From positions 35,745,366 to 35,809,365 of the forward strand of contig CAIIXF020000001.1 in assembly GCA_903813345.2 (NCBI GenBank): a stretch of 64,000 bases of DNA, in the 5' to 3' direction. Of the stretch, positions 22,129-33,500 are shown in pieces. Made by a program: the position numbers and the translations under genes. The notes under the pieces are model-generated. The model had not been told where the DNA came from. It was given only the letters and a program-made list of their open reading frames with translations, and ran no database searches. This DNA is from Owenia fusiformis (lineage: Eukaryota; Annelida; Polychaeta; Sabellida; Oweniidae). Positions within the stretch are counted from its first letter, which is position 1. Each line of letters starts with the position of its first letter.

Positions 22129-24091
22129 AAAATTAAAAGATTGTACATTTTTCATTATTTTTTCCCTACAAAATGGCTATAGAAAAATGCTCCAAAAACA
22201 ACTTTTACACTTATCAAATATCATACAAGTTTGTAAAACCAAAGATTATACTATTATATTTCATTATGTAGTAACATATTTGGATAAGATGCAGGGATGC
22301 GTAGGATGTAAATGGATTTTGACAGACACAAAAATACTTCCTGGTTTGGAATATATGCCTCAACACTTCATGATTGAATTATGGCCCTAATAAGAGGCCT
22401 ATACATCAATACAGTGCTGAATATAGGTCAACAAGATACCAGTGTGCATATAAATGTAATAATTGAAGCAGAATACTCATTTTGAAAAATCAGATGAATT
22501 ATTTTTTCCCATGGGGAGATCCCAATGGAGGGTGTATAAGGTCCTTTAAGCATAACGATTGGTTCAGATAACTATCTGTGTCTACTCGTCGATTATTGGT
22601 GTAAAACAAAAAACATGGCCAAAAATAGAAATAGAAAAATAGCTACGAAAACGATATCGCTTAACATGATTCCCATTGGATGTAATGACATTTTAAATGC
22701 CTAATAATCTTGATTGTAATGAAACTGTAAAGAAATTGACTTTGAAATGACATATATAAATACTTACAGTATACTTACACAAAATACACAGAGGATATAT
22801 TTATTATCATATTTATCCCTTGGTCGCTATTTAAAACAATTTGACCTAAAAGTTGTTGTTTTCGAATTCTTTTCTATTTTTTCATTATATTTTCTGTGGA
22901 CTTATTTTAAAAAAATGATTGCATGAAACATTTTAACTCATTTTTACTGAGCACATAATCTTGGATTGTTGCAGATCAAACCGAAATAAAAAAGCCTTGA
23001 ATGGTTTATTGCATTACAATAAAAAATCCAAATTTTGGCTACTCTTAAATCGTGACAGTGTTGTTATTTTTAGATTCACCCATGGGATAAGGCGGGTGAT
23101 AAGGACCCTTTCATCAATTGCAATTTATATATTATATACTAGGGTGAGTAGTATAGGTTGTTGATGTGTAACGGTAGATAGAAATTCTCATAGAGATTCA
23201 CTTCGTATACGTGCATACCCCAGAATGCTGTCAAAGGGTTAAACCCGAGATATTTTAAAACTAAAGCCGATATATAATAGGTCAATGAAAATCCGCCAGT
23301 CAGTTCATATATTGATAAACAATATAAAATGCAATCAACCTGCATATCCGGGTAAAACACAATTCAAATTCGAACCTCATTGTATTCATATCGAGAACTG
23401 TCTTAAGTTTATATTCCCATGACAACAAACCTACATGTACCACATGATATATTGATTTCCAATTTTATTGAAGACCCATTGAATTTCACCCAGAAGGTTT
23501 CGTAATTTTTGTTTTTGTGGACATTGATATTTTGTTGTTTATACGTATTTTGTGTTTGGTTGTTAACGCCATACGAGAGACGTCCAATAAATATCAATAC
23601 AAAAATGACATCATGTTGTGTACAGCTGGTTAGTTGTTAACCGTAATATTATTCATGCCCGGTTGCAAATGTGTAAATGACTACATTATACACAGTTTGG
23701 TGACAATAATATACAAGGAAGTGTTTCAATGATTGCACTATTTTGATCTTCCAAAAACCTCAGTATTTCTTGACTGACAAAATCTAGAATCAATTTTTAT
23801 CTACAACTAGACCCTTGCAAGTTCCACTGAAGATGTGCTATTTTAGTAAGGCAATTACCTTGACTCCAAGCAATTTTATTAACGCCATGATAAATGCATT
23901 CTTTTTCACAAGTTCATTTTACATTTTTAAATCGATACACTGATTGGATAGCCCGGGTTGGATAACACCAAAATTGTTTAAAGTCTAAGCTATTAAAGTG
24001 TTGGAAAAACGTCATCCTCGATCCTCCAGGATCCTATCAAATTATATAGTACCCAATCTTCTCGCTCGGTGAATAGAATATGCTCGACTTA
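22129..24091. other. No gene seen
   Basis: A+T-rich intergenic sequence. Several open frames of 60-115 codons lack splice context, domain motifs or codon bias, and I do not consider them genes. Confidence 0.45.
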
Positions 24092-24737
24092 CACTCCCCT
24101 CCATAAGTTTGGCAACCTTAGCTCCCCCATTGAACTACGTGTTAAAGCCTTTTTACTTTGAATTTTTATTTACTTTACCTGCGGTGTAATAACTTATGTA
24201 ATATAATATTAATGGAAGCATAAATTGACTTTTTTCCTTGATGAATACTAAAGTTACAGCGCTTCAAAGTCATTTTTGAAAATTTCGCCTCCTGTGTTAT
24301 TTCAATGGGAGAGGTTTTTTGAAAAGCAATTTTGACTTTAAAGCCCTATAACTTTGTTGAACCTGAAGAAACACATCAATTTTTTGTTAAATAAAGTTAG
24401 CAAATTCAATTGCCTACCTAACTCGTATTTTTTGCAAGGACTCGGATGGATAGATATTCTGTCATATGACGTGCGGCAAACCTACCATTTCCCATTGGTT
24501 AACATGGTAATGTCGATTTTCGAAGATTCATCAAATTTATCATCAATTTTCGACTTATTGTTATCGAGGAAAAAAAATGAGAACATTTGGAGGTATTGGA
24601 AATAAAGTCAAATTACGTTTCCATCAACAGTATAAGTATTTTCATCGCAAGTTAAGTAAATAAAAATTCAAAGGTAAAGAGGCTTTAACACGTAGTTCAA
24701 TGGGGGAGAAACGGTTTCTAAACTTATGGAGGGGGTG
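24092..24737. mobile_element. Tc1/mariner-type MITE, copy 2
   Basis: Same family as 364-1138: it starts CACTCCCCTCCATAAG and ends with the worn inverse GGAGGGGGTG, flanked by TA. The long inverted ends include TTGAACTACGTGTTAAAGCC and its inverse. Confidence 0.85.
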
Positions 24738-25805
24738 TAATTGCTAATCGACCTGAACTAACTAAGATTAGTTATGGCATGCTGTAATTAGTAATTCACA
24801 TTTGAACATACTGATAGACGGGCAGCATCTCTATGTCCGAATAAACTTTATATATATATTATACATATTTATCCCATACTTGGACGTGTTACAGGTACAT
24901 AAAGTCGGTTTGTAAAAACTCATATTTTCATCAGCGGGCAGATATAGCTTAACGTTCCGCTCCGAGCGGGCAGATATTGTATAAAGTTGTATGTCAGTGG
25001 GTAGCTATTGATCAATATGTTTATTTCAATATGATTTATCCAATCTTATCAGATGAAGGCAAACCGACACATATGAACAATGAGATTGCAAGTATACATC
25101 TTAATAGTGGGTAAGTGTCTTTTATTAGATGATCGTTTGATGTAAAAATAGCTTTTATTATCTAAGTGTATTTATTAAACCAATGTTTTTGTTTCCTCAT
25201 GTTTCCACTTGTAGTCTCTGGCAGTTTGTTCGATTGATCTTTGAATTATTGTTATTGATGAACTTACATGTCACGAGGATAATGTTATGAATCATTTTTA
25301 CAACTTTGGATCACTGTTTATGTTAGGGCCTAATTATGATGTTGATTCCGAACAAAGGTGATCTTCCCAAAGTTGCCTTTAATTGTTGCGTCATATTATT
25401 GAATTATTTAAACAAAGCAAAATTTCAAAATTTCAATTTTTATATATTTTAGTTGTGATTTTTGTATATGCATCAAATCAAAGAGTGGAGGCTGAAATAA
25501 TATGACATTTTCTCGATCCATTCAATGGATTAAAGATTATAATCAAATAAAACACTTGACACTGTAAAAAGCATTATTTTCTCTACTCCATTAAAAAGAT
25601 TAGGCAATAGTCAATTGATTGCAACCATTCAATCTAGAATTTTATGTATACGCAGGGTGGGCCAAGCCCCGAATAAAATATTTAATTTCGGATAAATATT
25701 CATTTTGATAAAAATGATATATCATTTTAAAGATAATTTAATTAATTTGCAACAAAATGGTATATAATGAAACAACAACCCTAGCTTGAGATATAACCAA
25801 TTATG
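24738..25805. other. No gene seen
   Basis: A+T-rich spacer with no supported exon, repeat end or array. Confidence 0.45.
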
Positions 25806-26640
25806 TGAGATGAGAGTCTTAAACACCTGCTCAAGTCACCTCGATTTTGCCGACAATAGCATATTTCTAACCAATTTTACTATTTAGTAATAGTGCAGGC
25901 TACCTATGAGCCAAATATCAACTTGACCCCCGCACCCAGTATAACAAGTCGTCATGGGTATCAAATTGTTCGTCTTGCTGAGTACATTACAAAAAACAAT
26001 TTTGACAGATTGAAATATGGGTCAGATTCGATAAATATGACATAATGTTATGTAATCTATTATAATGACATAGCATTTTTTGTAAAGCATTTTTAAAGGA
26101 AATGATAAAAAGAAATCATGAGCTAAGCAAATATTAATTGTCTATATACTTTAAAATAAATTTTTATAATTATCAAAAATAGTTTGGACTTAGAATTATG
26201 TAATTATTACATAATTTCCATTGTTTTATGAGTAAAATTACAATTTGAATTGCTTTCGTTTTTAAGATAACAGAATTTTTGTTCTAAATGATATAAACCT
26301 CATGTGCTAAACTAATTCAAGCAATAATATCTTATTATGAGTACAAACCTTCATAAAAAGACTTAATCTTATTGTAAACATTATATGTCATGCATATGTA
26401 GCAGCAAATAACATTGTGTATTAAGACACAATGATAATATCATTAAACATTTATTCAGATACTAGTATACTTATCCAAATATTCATGCATATAAAAATCA
26501 GGTAACTGTTATGATAATTTTAAACATGATAAATATCAAGTTTTTACATATAAGGACTTACATCTTTCAATAGAATCATTATATAATATGAAGATGTGAT
26601 TATTTCATACATCTTTATTCTAAACATCTGGATATGGTTT

Positions 26641-28190
26641 TTACTCCACCATCATTGTGTTTTGGCAATTACCCACCTCACAGGAACAGATAGACATGCA
26701 CAATAATCCTGAAAAAAGGCATCTACAAGCCTGATTAGTGCGAAATCCATCTTTACAATAGATTTTGGTAAGATCCCTTAATTCAATAGGGGCAGATGCT
26801 CTCAAAATCATCTTAGGAACCAGACTTCCATCAAAAAAGTAGCATTCGGTGCCTTCTGGTTTCCAAAGTTTGGGCTTTGCTATGTGAGCACTATGTCCAG
26901 ATTTGACATTGGGGATGTACTCCATATACTCTGCACTGTAAGAGTCAGTTGCTGTTATGGTCATTAGCCTTCTTCTTTGAAAACTTCCAGCTAAGATGAT
27001 TGATTCATCACTTTTTATTTTTTGTCGCATTTTGCACACCCGACTTGCACATTTTGTTAGAAATGAGCAAGATTTGCCTTATTTTACCATTCCTTAGAAA
27101 CCATCTATAATTTGGGCCTACAAGACTACATATCTTGAGCACATCATCTTCATCCTTTTCGTCTTGCTTTGGTTGGCATTCTTCATGAGGTTTTTGAGTT
27201 GTGTTGAATGTACAAATTTCTAACAGATTCTGCATAGTCACTGGCGATGTGACAATGTGACTTTACCACCTCCCTGGTTGGTTGAATAGAATCTTTTGTG
27301 CTTTGTTGTACAGGGTGGTCAAAAAATGGAAACCCTGCATTTTCCTTATATCTTTGTCATTTTAAAATATTACTCCCTCATATTTCACACATTTGTACAT
27401 CATTCACTATTATACGACCCTACCATATTTCATGACCATCAGACCAATAGTCACAATTTTACAGCACTTTAAACATCATGCTTCAGGTTTGGGCATTATC
27501 ACGCTGTAGTCAAACCTGCACAATTGTCAATGATCCGAATGCATTCTTCAGCAGATATGGCCTGAATGAAACGAATGATCTCACTTTTGAGGTCTGCAAT
27601 TGTCCTAAGGTCATTCTAATACACTCTATCTTTGCCGTATCCCCCCACAAGTAGGGACATTTTGGACTACATGTGCAGGTTTGCTGAAAGCACAATAGTG
27701 GCCACTGGGGTATGTTCTTTAAAGTGCTGTAACTTTGTGACTATCAATCTGGTGGTCATGAAATATAGTAGGCTGGTAGAAAATTGAATTATGTACAAAT
27801 GTGTAAAATATCAGTTCTTAAAATGACAAAGATATGAGGAAAATGGCGTAAGTTTTTTTACCACCCTGTAAATGGCCTTTTTGGGCCTTCTGATTGTCTC
27901 ATATGCCTCACAAGTCTCCACATTAGGTCAGATTTGATTGTACTGTGGTAGAAACTGGAGGTTGTCATCATTTCTGTATTTTCTTTTGATGAAATGGGAT
28001 TCGGTGTTGGTGTCACTTTTGGTTTAACTCAACAACCTTTGGTTTTTATAGTTACATATATCTGTGTCTTCCAGAGAAGTCATGTTTGTTTTTCTGTTCG
28101 GCACCTTGTTATCATTATTATTTTCTGATCATTTATACAAGACCATGGCCATAGAATGTGTTGATCCCTTCCCATCAATAGTGTCTTCAT
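26641..28190 (-). pseudogene. Broken gene of a repetitive family with Cys-rich C-terminus
   Basis: Reading on the minus strand, the upstream part (about 28130-28190) has DTIDGKGSTHSMAMVLYK and then a stop. Downstream, 26641-27039 ends with LWKPEGTECYFFDGSLVPKM and a cysteine block, CRCLFSGLLCMSICSCEVGN, followed by C. The DG-x2-STH-x-MAM phrase and the CxC...GLxCxxxCxC end match, from memory, a large uncharacterised repetitive family of invertebrate genomes. A MITE (27311-27868) sits inside the gene and several frames are broken. The function of the family is unknown to me. Confidence 0.55.
27311..27868. mobile_element. Mariner-type MITE (CAGGGTGGTC family), copy 1
   Basis: TA-flanked. Begins CAGGGTGGTCAAAAAATGG and ends with its inverse ACCACCCTG. 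The inverted ends continue (CATTTTCCTTATATCTTTG against CAAAGATATGAGGAAAATG). Same family as 53203-53792. It interrupts the broken minus-strand gene. Confidence 0.88.
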
Positions 28191-28399
28191 TTTTGATCAA
28201 AGTTATTGATTGCAGCATCCACTAATAAAACCAATATTTCCAGGTTTCTCAATACCACTGAGATTTTTTGTATTTTTACAAAAAAAGGTGGCCATTTTAA
28301 ATTGAGGAGTCATATTGGTAATTCCTTCTCCAGCAGAGGTCCTACACCCATAAGGCATAAGCCTATAAAATTTGAATTAAATATGTCAATCGGTATTTA

Positions 28400-28720
28400 A
28401 GTAATCCCTAATAAAAAATTCAACCTTGAAATTCTGAATTTAAACCGTTTCTATCAATCATTGAATACTGATTGTTTCAACTACTAAAGATCAAAGGAAA
28501 AGCCATTGTACAATGATAAGCAATCATTGTCCAACCATTGCGTTCAACCAAGTGAACTCAACTCTTTTTCAACGACTGCGCAACCGTTTCTTTACAATCA
28601 TTGTAATCTACAACCATTGTAAACTGCAACCATTTTACATTGAAATGTAAATGGTTGCAATATGTTTTGTTCAATGATTACAGAGTTCAACCCCTGCAAC
28701 CATCCTGAATTAGTATCGTT
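28400..28720. repeat. Cluster of CAATCATTG/CAACCATTG words
   Basis: About ten imperfect copies of CAA(T/C)CATTG or the inverse occur in about 280 bases inside the degraded element, including ATTTACATTGAAATGTAAAT, a perfect palindrome. It could be the stem region of a foldback or simple-sequence decay. Confidence 0.4.
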
Positions 28721-30072
28721 CCAAAAAATTTTCATTTTACCTGAATTAAAATTATATTTTAGTAATTATTTGAATTTACCTCTATTCAACAACAGTATAT
28801 TAGGATATTTTTTCTGAAAACATACATGCATGTTTATTATGGTAAATTACTAAATTTAGTTTACTATGATACGTTTCTTTCTCCAGTACGGATTTAGGAA
28901 TGCGATACCAGACTAGTTTTCCACTCAATGGCATATGATAATGGTGTATCTTTAATGTAAATTAAGAAAAGAATCGAGCAAAATTCCAATTTGGATTGAC
29001 CAAGTAAAATCTTTAAACTTAACAAAATCACATGATTCACCTAAACACACTTACGGACGGATGAGTGGCTTTTCTATATTCCTCAAACTCCGTTTGGTGG
29101 GATAACAAAGTATTAAATAAACTAGCTACAAATAACCTTTTGTTGAATGCATTCAGCAAGACCATCCTATCTGGATGGCCATAAGTTCTGCATAGTGACT
29201 CTGATAAAACGGTTACTGTATGTCAAATAGATGCTGAAAATCTATAAGTCTGTATATATTACATAATATTATATCCTCATATTATTTATGTTATTGTGGA
29301 AATAAAATTGTGCTATCACATCCTTTTATTCATTTTTTGTATTTGGTGAAGTTAAACCAGTTTATTGCATTAAAGCGTGTCTTGCAACGTCTAATTTCAA
29401 ATTTTTTAACATTATTACATAATAATTACATAATTATGATTAATATTGATTATAAATTTCTTTTAAATTTTGTCATCAATTTTTTCTGAAAGCATTACCA
29501 CCATTATCTGTTGTTATACTTTGATAAGTACCTAACCATAGCTGTTTTAAACCTTGAAAATATAAAACATAGAAAACAATAAATTATGTAACATTATGCT
29601 AATTATCTGGAATCCGACCCATATTTGAAAATGTCAAAATTGGTTTCTGAAAACTTCACATCATACCGAACAAAATGGTACCACATACGTCTTGTTATAC
29701 CGGGTGCGGGGGTATGTCATAGAAAGAGGCCTCACTGGAATGTACCTAGCCTGTACTATAAGGCATTGCATCATTGCAGGAATATTGACTTGACGAGGGT
29801 GAATTTTTTCCTGTATATACATTTTGAAATTCGTGATGTATTTGTCAGTCAGGTGGCAGATCACGTTTTAAAATTGTCGACTTCTTTTTATCGTACAAAT
29901 ATTTTCTAAATTCGTTAAACTTTCAAAATAAAGCGATATTGTTGCAATTGTTCTACTGTAAGACAAGCAGAGTAATCACAAAATGTACAGTTGAGGCGAT
30001 TTGATAATTGAGATGCGTTTATTCAATAGATCCAATATTTTGAAAGTGTAGCAGTTCAAAATCCAATAAGGT

Positions 30073-30145
30073 CCACCCGTGTAGCTCAGCGGTAGCGCAG
30101 GTACCTCTTACGCAATAGGTCCCGGATTCGATCCCCGGTTCAGGC
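30073..30145 (+). tRNA. tRNA-Val-like pseudogene or SINE head
   Basis: Contains an A-box-like GTAGCTCAGCGGTAGCGC and a B-box-like GGATTCGATCC at the correct distance. The middle (CTTACGCAATAGGTCCC) resembles tRNA-Val. The anticodon stem pairs only ACCT/AGGT with a loop one base too long, and the acceptor ends do not pair. It is therefore more likely a pseudogene or the tRNA-derived head of a SINE than a working tRNA. Confidence 0.5.
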
Positions 30146-30436
30146 AAGACTAAATTTGCTTGTTTGCGTGAAGTACTTCAGGGTGTTTGACTGAGTGGTC
30201 CGCGTACAAAAAGGCTGTGGTGTGTGGGTCTATCTTCCATGTTAATTACGTAAATTACGACCGTATATACGGGACATACCCAACTCATACTCATTGGTGG
30301 TACAAAATACAATATAATGGAGGCTTATTCGTACCATGGTGTATTTATTTATTTATTGTTACAAATTGTTATTTGGCGAGAAATTCAAACATTTGACAAT
30401 CAAAAGACCAATAACATTTTAATTTATTATTTTCAG

Positions 30437-30520
30437 TCTATACAAGGAGCATATTTTGTGACTGTGGAACACAACTTGAGAATGGCGGTACTTGTATTTG
30501 TTTTGAAAATAACTGGAGAG
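30437..30520 (+). CDS. Gene 2 exon: EGF-like fragment
   Basis: An 84 bp phase 1-1 exon after TATTTTCAG and before GTAAGG. It encodes [20 protein letters not shown] followed by WRG. NGGTC-x-C and WxG are EGF hallmarks, but a full six-cysteine set is not present, so it is either a minimal module or its other cysteines come from neighbouring exons. Confidence 0.65.
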
Positions 30521-33500
30521 GTAAGGATATGTTATTAAGCAGACCTTTTTCTAATCTCATATAAGTATAACTTTTACAAAGGATCGATCATGAAATCTAA
30601 AACTAAATTTCATATTGCAATGTTATTTAAAGGTGAGATACATCCTGCCATCTAGAATTTAGAAAGAATCTAAAATGAGTACACCTTATCGTTATCTTCT
30701 CAGCAACATTGAACTAGACAATATATATGTAAGTTATACTGTATGACTAAAGAGATGACTTTAATTTTGACATTGCTTGGATATTAATATTCCACTGAAC
30801 CTAGCACATGGGGTTTATATATATTTCACATTCTAGATACAAGCGGATTTTCCAGAAGAGATGGGATTGCAGATTGTCCAGAGAATACTCTACTGGAAGG
30901 GACAGTTGTGTCATTTGACATTTGCCAGTCGGAATGTAATGGTGATACTTCATGCAAAGCATTTGGGTATAACTTCTTTGAATGGAAATGTACTAAATGG
31001 AATAAACCAAGCAGTGAATGTCCATCCATGAACTTAACATCCCCTCATACGAACTACTACACAAAAGGTGTGTATTTTTTAAACGAGTTTGAAAACAGGA
31101 TTACTATGAACGTATCGTGAAGTGCTGTTATTTATTTATTGATGTTAAATACTGTCTGCAAAACACTGCTCTCTCGTGCTGATATCGATATCACCCCGTA
31201 GATAAAAATGATATTCCTCAAAATCATAGGATGTTCTCATTATCCTACACTTACAAGGAGTCAATTTGGCGGGAAATCAACAAGCGGAGTATAGCATCAC
31301 GATATCCTCCGCATATTGGTTTTCCGGAGTATATCGTGGCGATATCATCCGGTTATTCATTTTGCCAATAGATATCAAATTTATTTTTTAATGTTATTAT
31401 ACATTAAGTACACTAAGTGTAGGATAATAATAAATACAATTGTCTATATAAAGCTCATTCCGCTGGTCCAACTAGTTGACCTAAATCCATGCATTTTCTA
31501 TTGTTTTACAGATTCATTTAACGAAGATGCAGATGTATATGGCGAAAATACTGAGAAAAGATGCTTCCTTTCATCTGCAGTAATTACAAAGACTCATGAA
31601 GAAGCAGATACATATTGTAAAGCATATGGTGGTAGACTTGCCACCATGACATATGATGTGACTTTTTACATTAGTCAACATCCTTTTCAAACTTTGGTCA
31701 AGTAAGATTTTGATTATCATCCTCTGTAGGTGAGCATCAATAACATGGTTAGCTATTATCATATTTGCCCATTTATTCACAACAATTTACTTTCATAATC
31801 ATTGTATTATGGCTTGTCGGGAAGTGCATGACTATAACACCTCGTATAAACACTGTTCCACAACTGCTTCATTCAAGATTGTGGACACATTAATAATGTT
31901 GTAAAGTGTATTTTGTGGCCATTATTACCTAAACAATGATCAACACTTGATCTTCTTATTCCAGTAATCCAACAGTAACAACATGGACAAATGGACGACT
32001 GCAGTATGGGAATATAACATGGGCTGATGGTAGCACAGATGGATGGACCAACTGGGAGGCAGGAGAGGCAGATCTTGAGAATACATATGGCGATGACTGG
32101 TGTGTGGTTATGAAATATAGCGAAACAGCTATAGGCATGCAATGGAGATTAGCTCATTGCTGTGAACAACATAATCTTATCTGTGAATTCGTTGAAGGTA
32201 ATTCAAAAAGCGTTTTGCCATTTACTTATTTGCTACCTCCTTATTGTCTTTGATCAGTTATTACATTGTTGACCTTTATATCGCTATCCATCAACAATTA
32301 AGAGGACATAGGACAGCAAAATTCTGGAAGCAATATTTGCAATAAACATGCACAAGTGATCATTCAAACCAGTCAGGCCATGTTTGTTTTTGCAAACACG
32401 TCTTGTCTAAAGGTTTCTATACAAAGTTATTAATAATATAAGAAAAAAAGAATTATGCAAGTAGAGTGAGAAATATTAGCTAAGTATTTAAAATGCCTAT
32501 AGTCGGTTACTCTTGGCAATATAAATCATCTATACTACTAAAACATGAAAACTCTCATCTAGTTCGAATTCCAAGACTAATAGTCTTGGGAGAGTTGAAT
32601 AGCCGCCTGCGTTATATTTCAAAAGTCAAAAAATAACGGCGCTAGGTTCGTACCCAAAACGATTCTAAACACCATCAGAAATGTTCTCCCGAATGGCAAA
32701 AAAGATGCGGCTGTCTCAAATTACCATTAGGAGAACGTTGCTGGTGGTGTTTAGAATCAATTCTCCTTTTCGCGGTTCCCTCTTCAAACAAGGAGACAAG
32801 GAAGTCTTTCCTAATATGGACAAAATATTACCCATGATGCGATTCGCTGGGGAATTAATTCTTACTACCTTGTTTTTCCCTCATTGGTTAAGCATGTGGA
32901 TTTTCATACCTATTTTTCAATCGCTATGTTCATTCAAATCTCCGTCTGATTGGACGAAAGAAGGTAGATCATAAAACTTTATATATCAGATATTTTTATT
33001 ATTATATTGGCTCACAACGTTGTAACAAGAAAAAAACTTGCAAAAAGGGAATATATTCCAGTAGAGAAGGTCACGTGATCAGTTGACTAGTCGCCATAGT
33101 GGAAAAAATTACTTCATTCGACTTTCCACCATTTCATTCCAATCCTTAACGCACTACAAACTGCAACATCGATGCAACAACTGAATAAAAGTACTCATCG
33201 TCAAATTGCATAATAGAGTTACTTAGAAAACCCATAAATGACTGAGCAGTTGACCAAATAAGACAACCTTTTTTAATTTCAGTTTATCAAGTACAGTTAT
33301 AGAATATTTTTACATACATATAGTATACAATAATTTTAAGTGACTTTTCTTAAATATAGCTCTTGTTCTAGTAAGCATGGTAAATTGGATGTTGTCCATA
33401 TTTATACTTGCTAATACGTTTTTTGTTATGAGTAAAATATTACTTACACAATTCTCAATATTTTTTTTCTTATTTGTATATTTAAGCAAAATTTCCGTCC

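Larger units (their letters stand above)
25806..29835. mobile_element. Degraded element of about 4 kb with long, diverged inverted ends
   Basis: Sequence from about 25830-26220 returns inverted at about 29390-29820. CCCCCGCACCCAGTATAAC faces GTTATACCGGGTGCGGGGG, ATATGGGTCAGATTC faces GAATCCGACCCATAT, and TTATGTAATTATTACATAA has a counterpart. Similarity is about three quarters by eye, so the element is old. It encloses the broken minus-strand gene at 26641-28190 and a MITE. Exact ends are uncertain. Confidence 0.6.

Noticed and set aside
22043-22390. 115-codon plus-strand frame with repeated MCKYEVCNR
   Set aside because: The repeat is only the 45 bp DNA duplication; no protein family resemblance.
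30187-30538. Open frames just before and across the first gene 2 exon as a possible signal peptide
   Set aside because: No Met followed by a proper hydrophobic leader joins in frame to the phase 1 acceptor at 30437.
31873-32142. Minus-strand Cys-rich frames opposite CTLD 1
   Set aside because: Shadow of the sense CTLD exon, which has splice sites and domain motifs.
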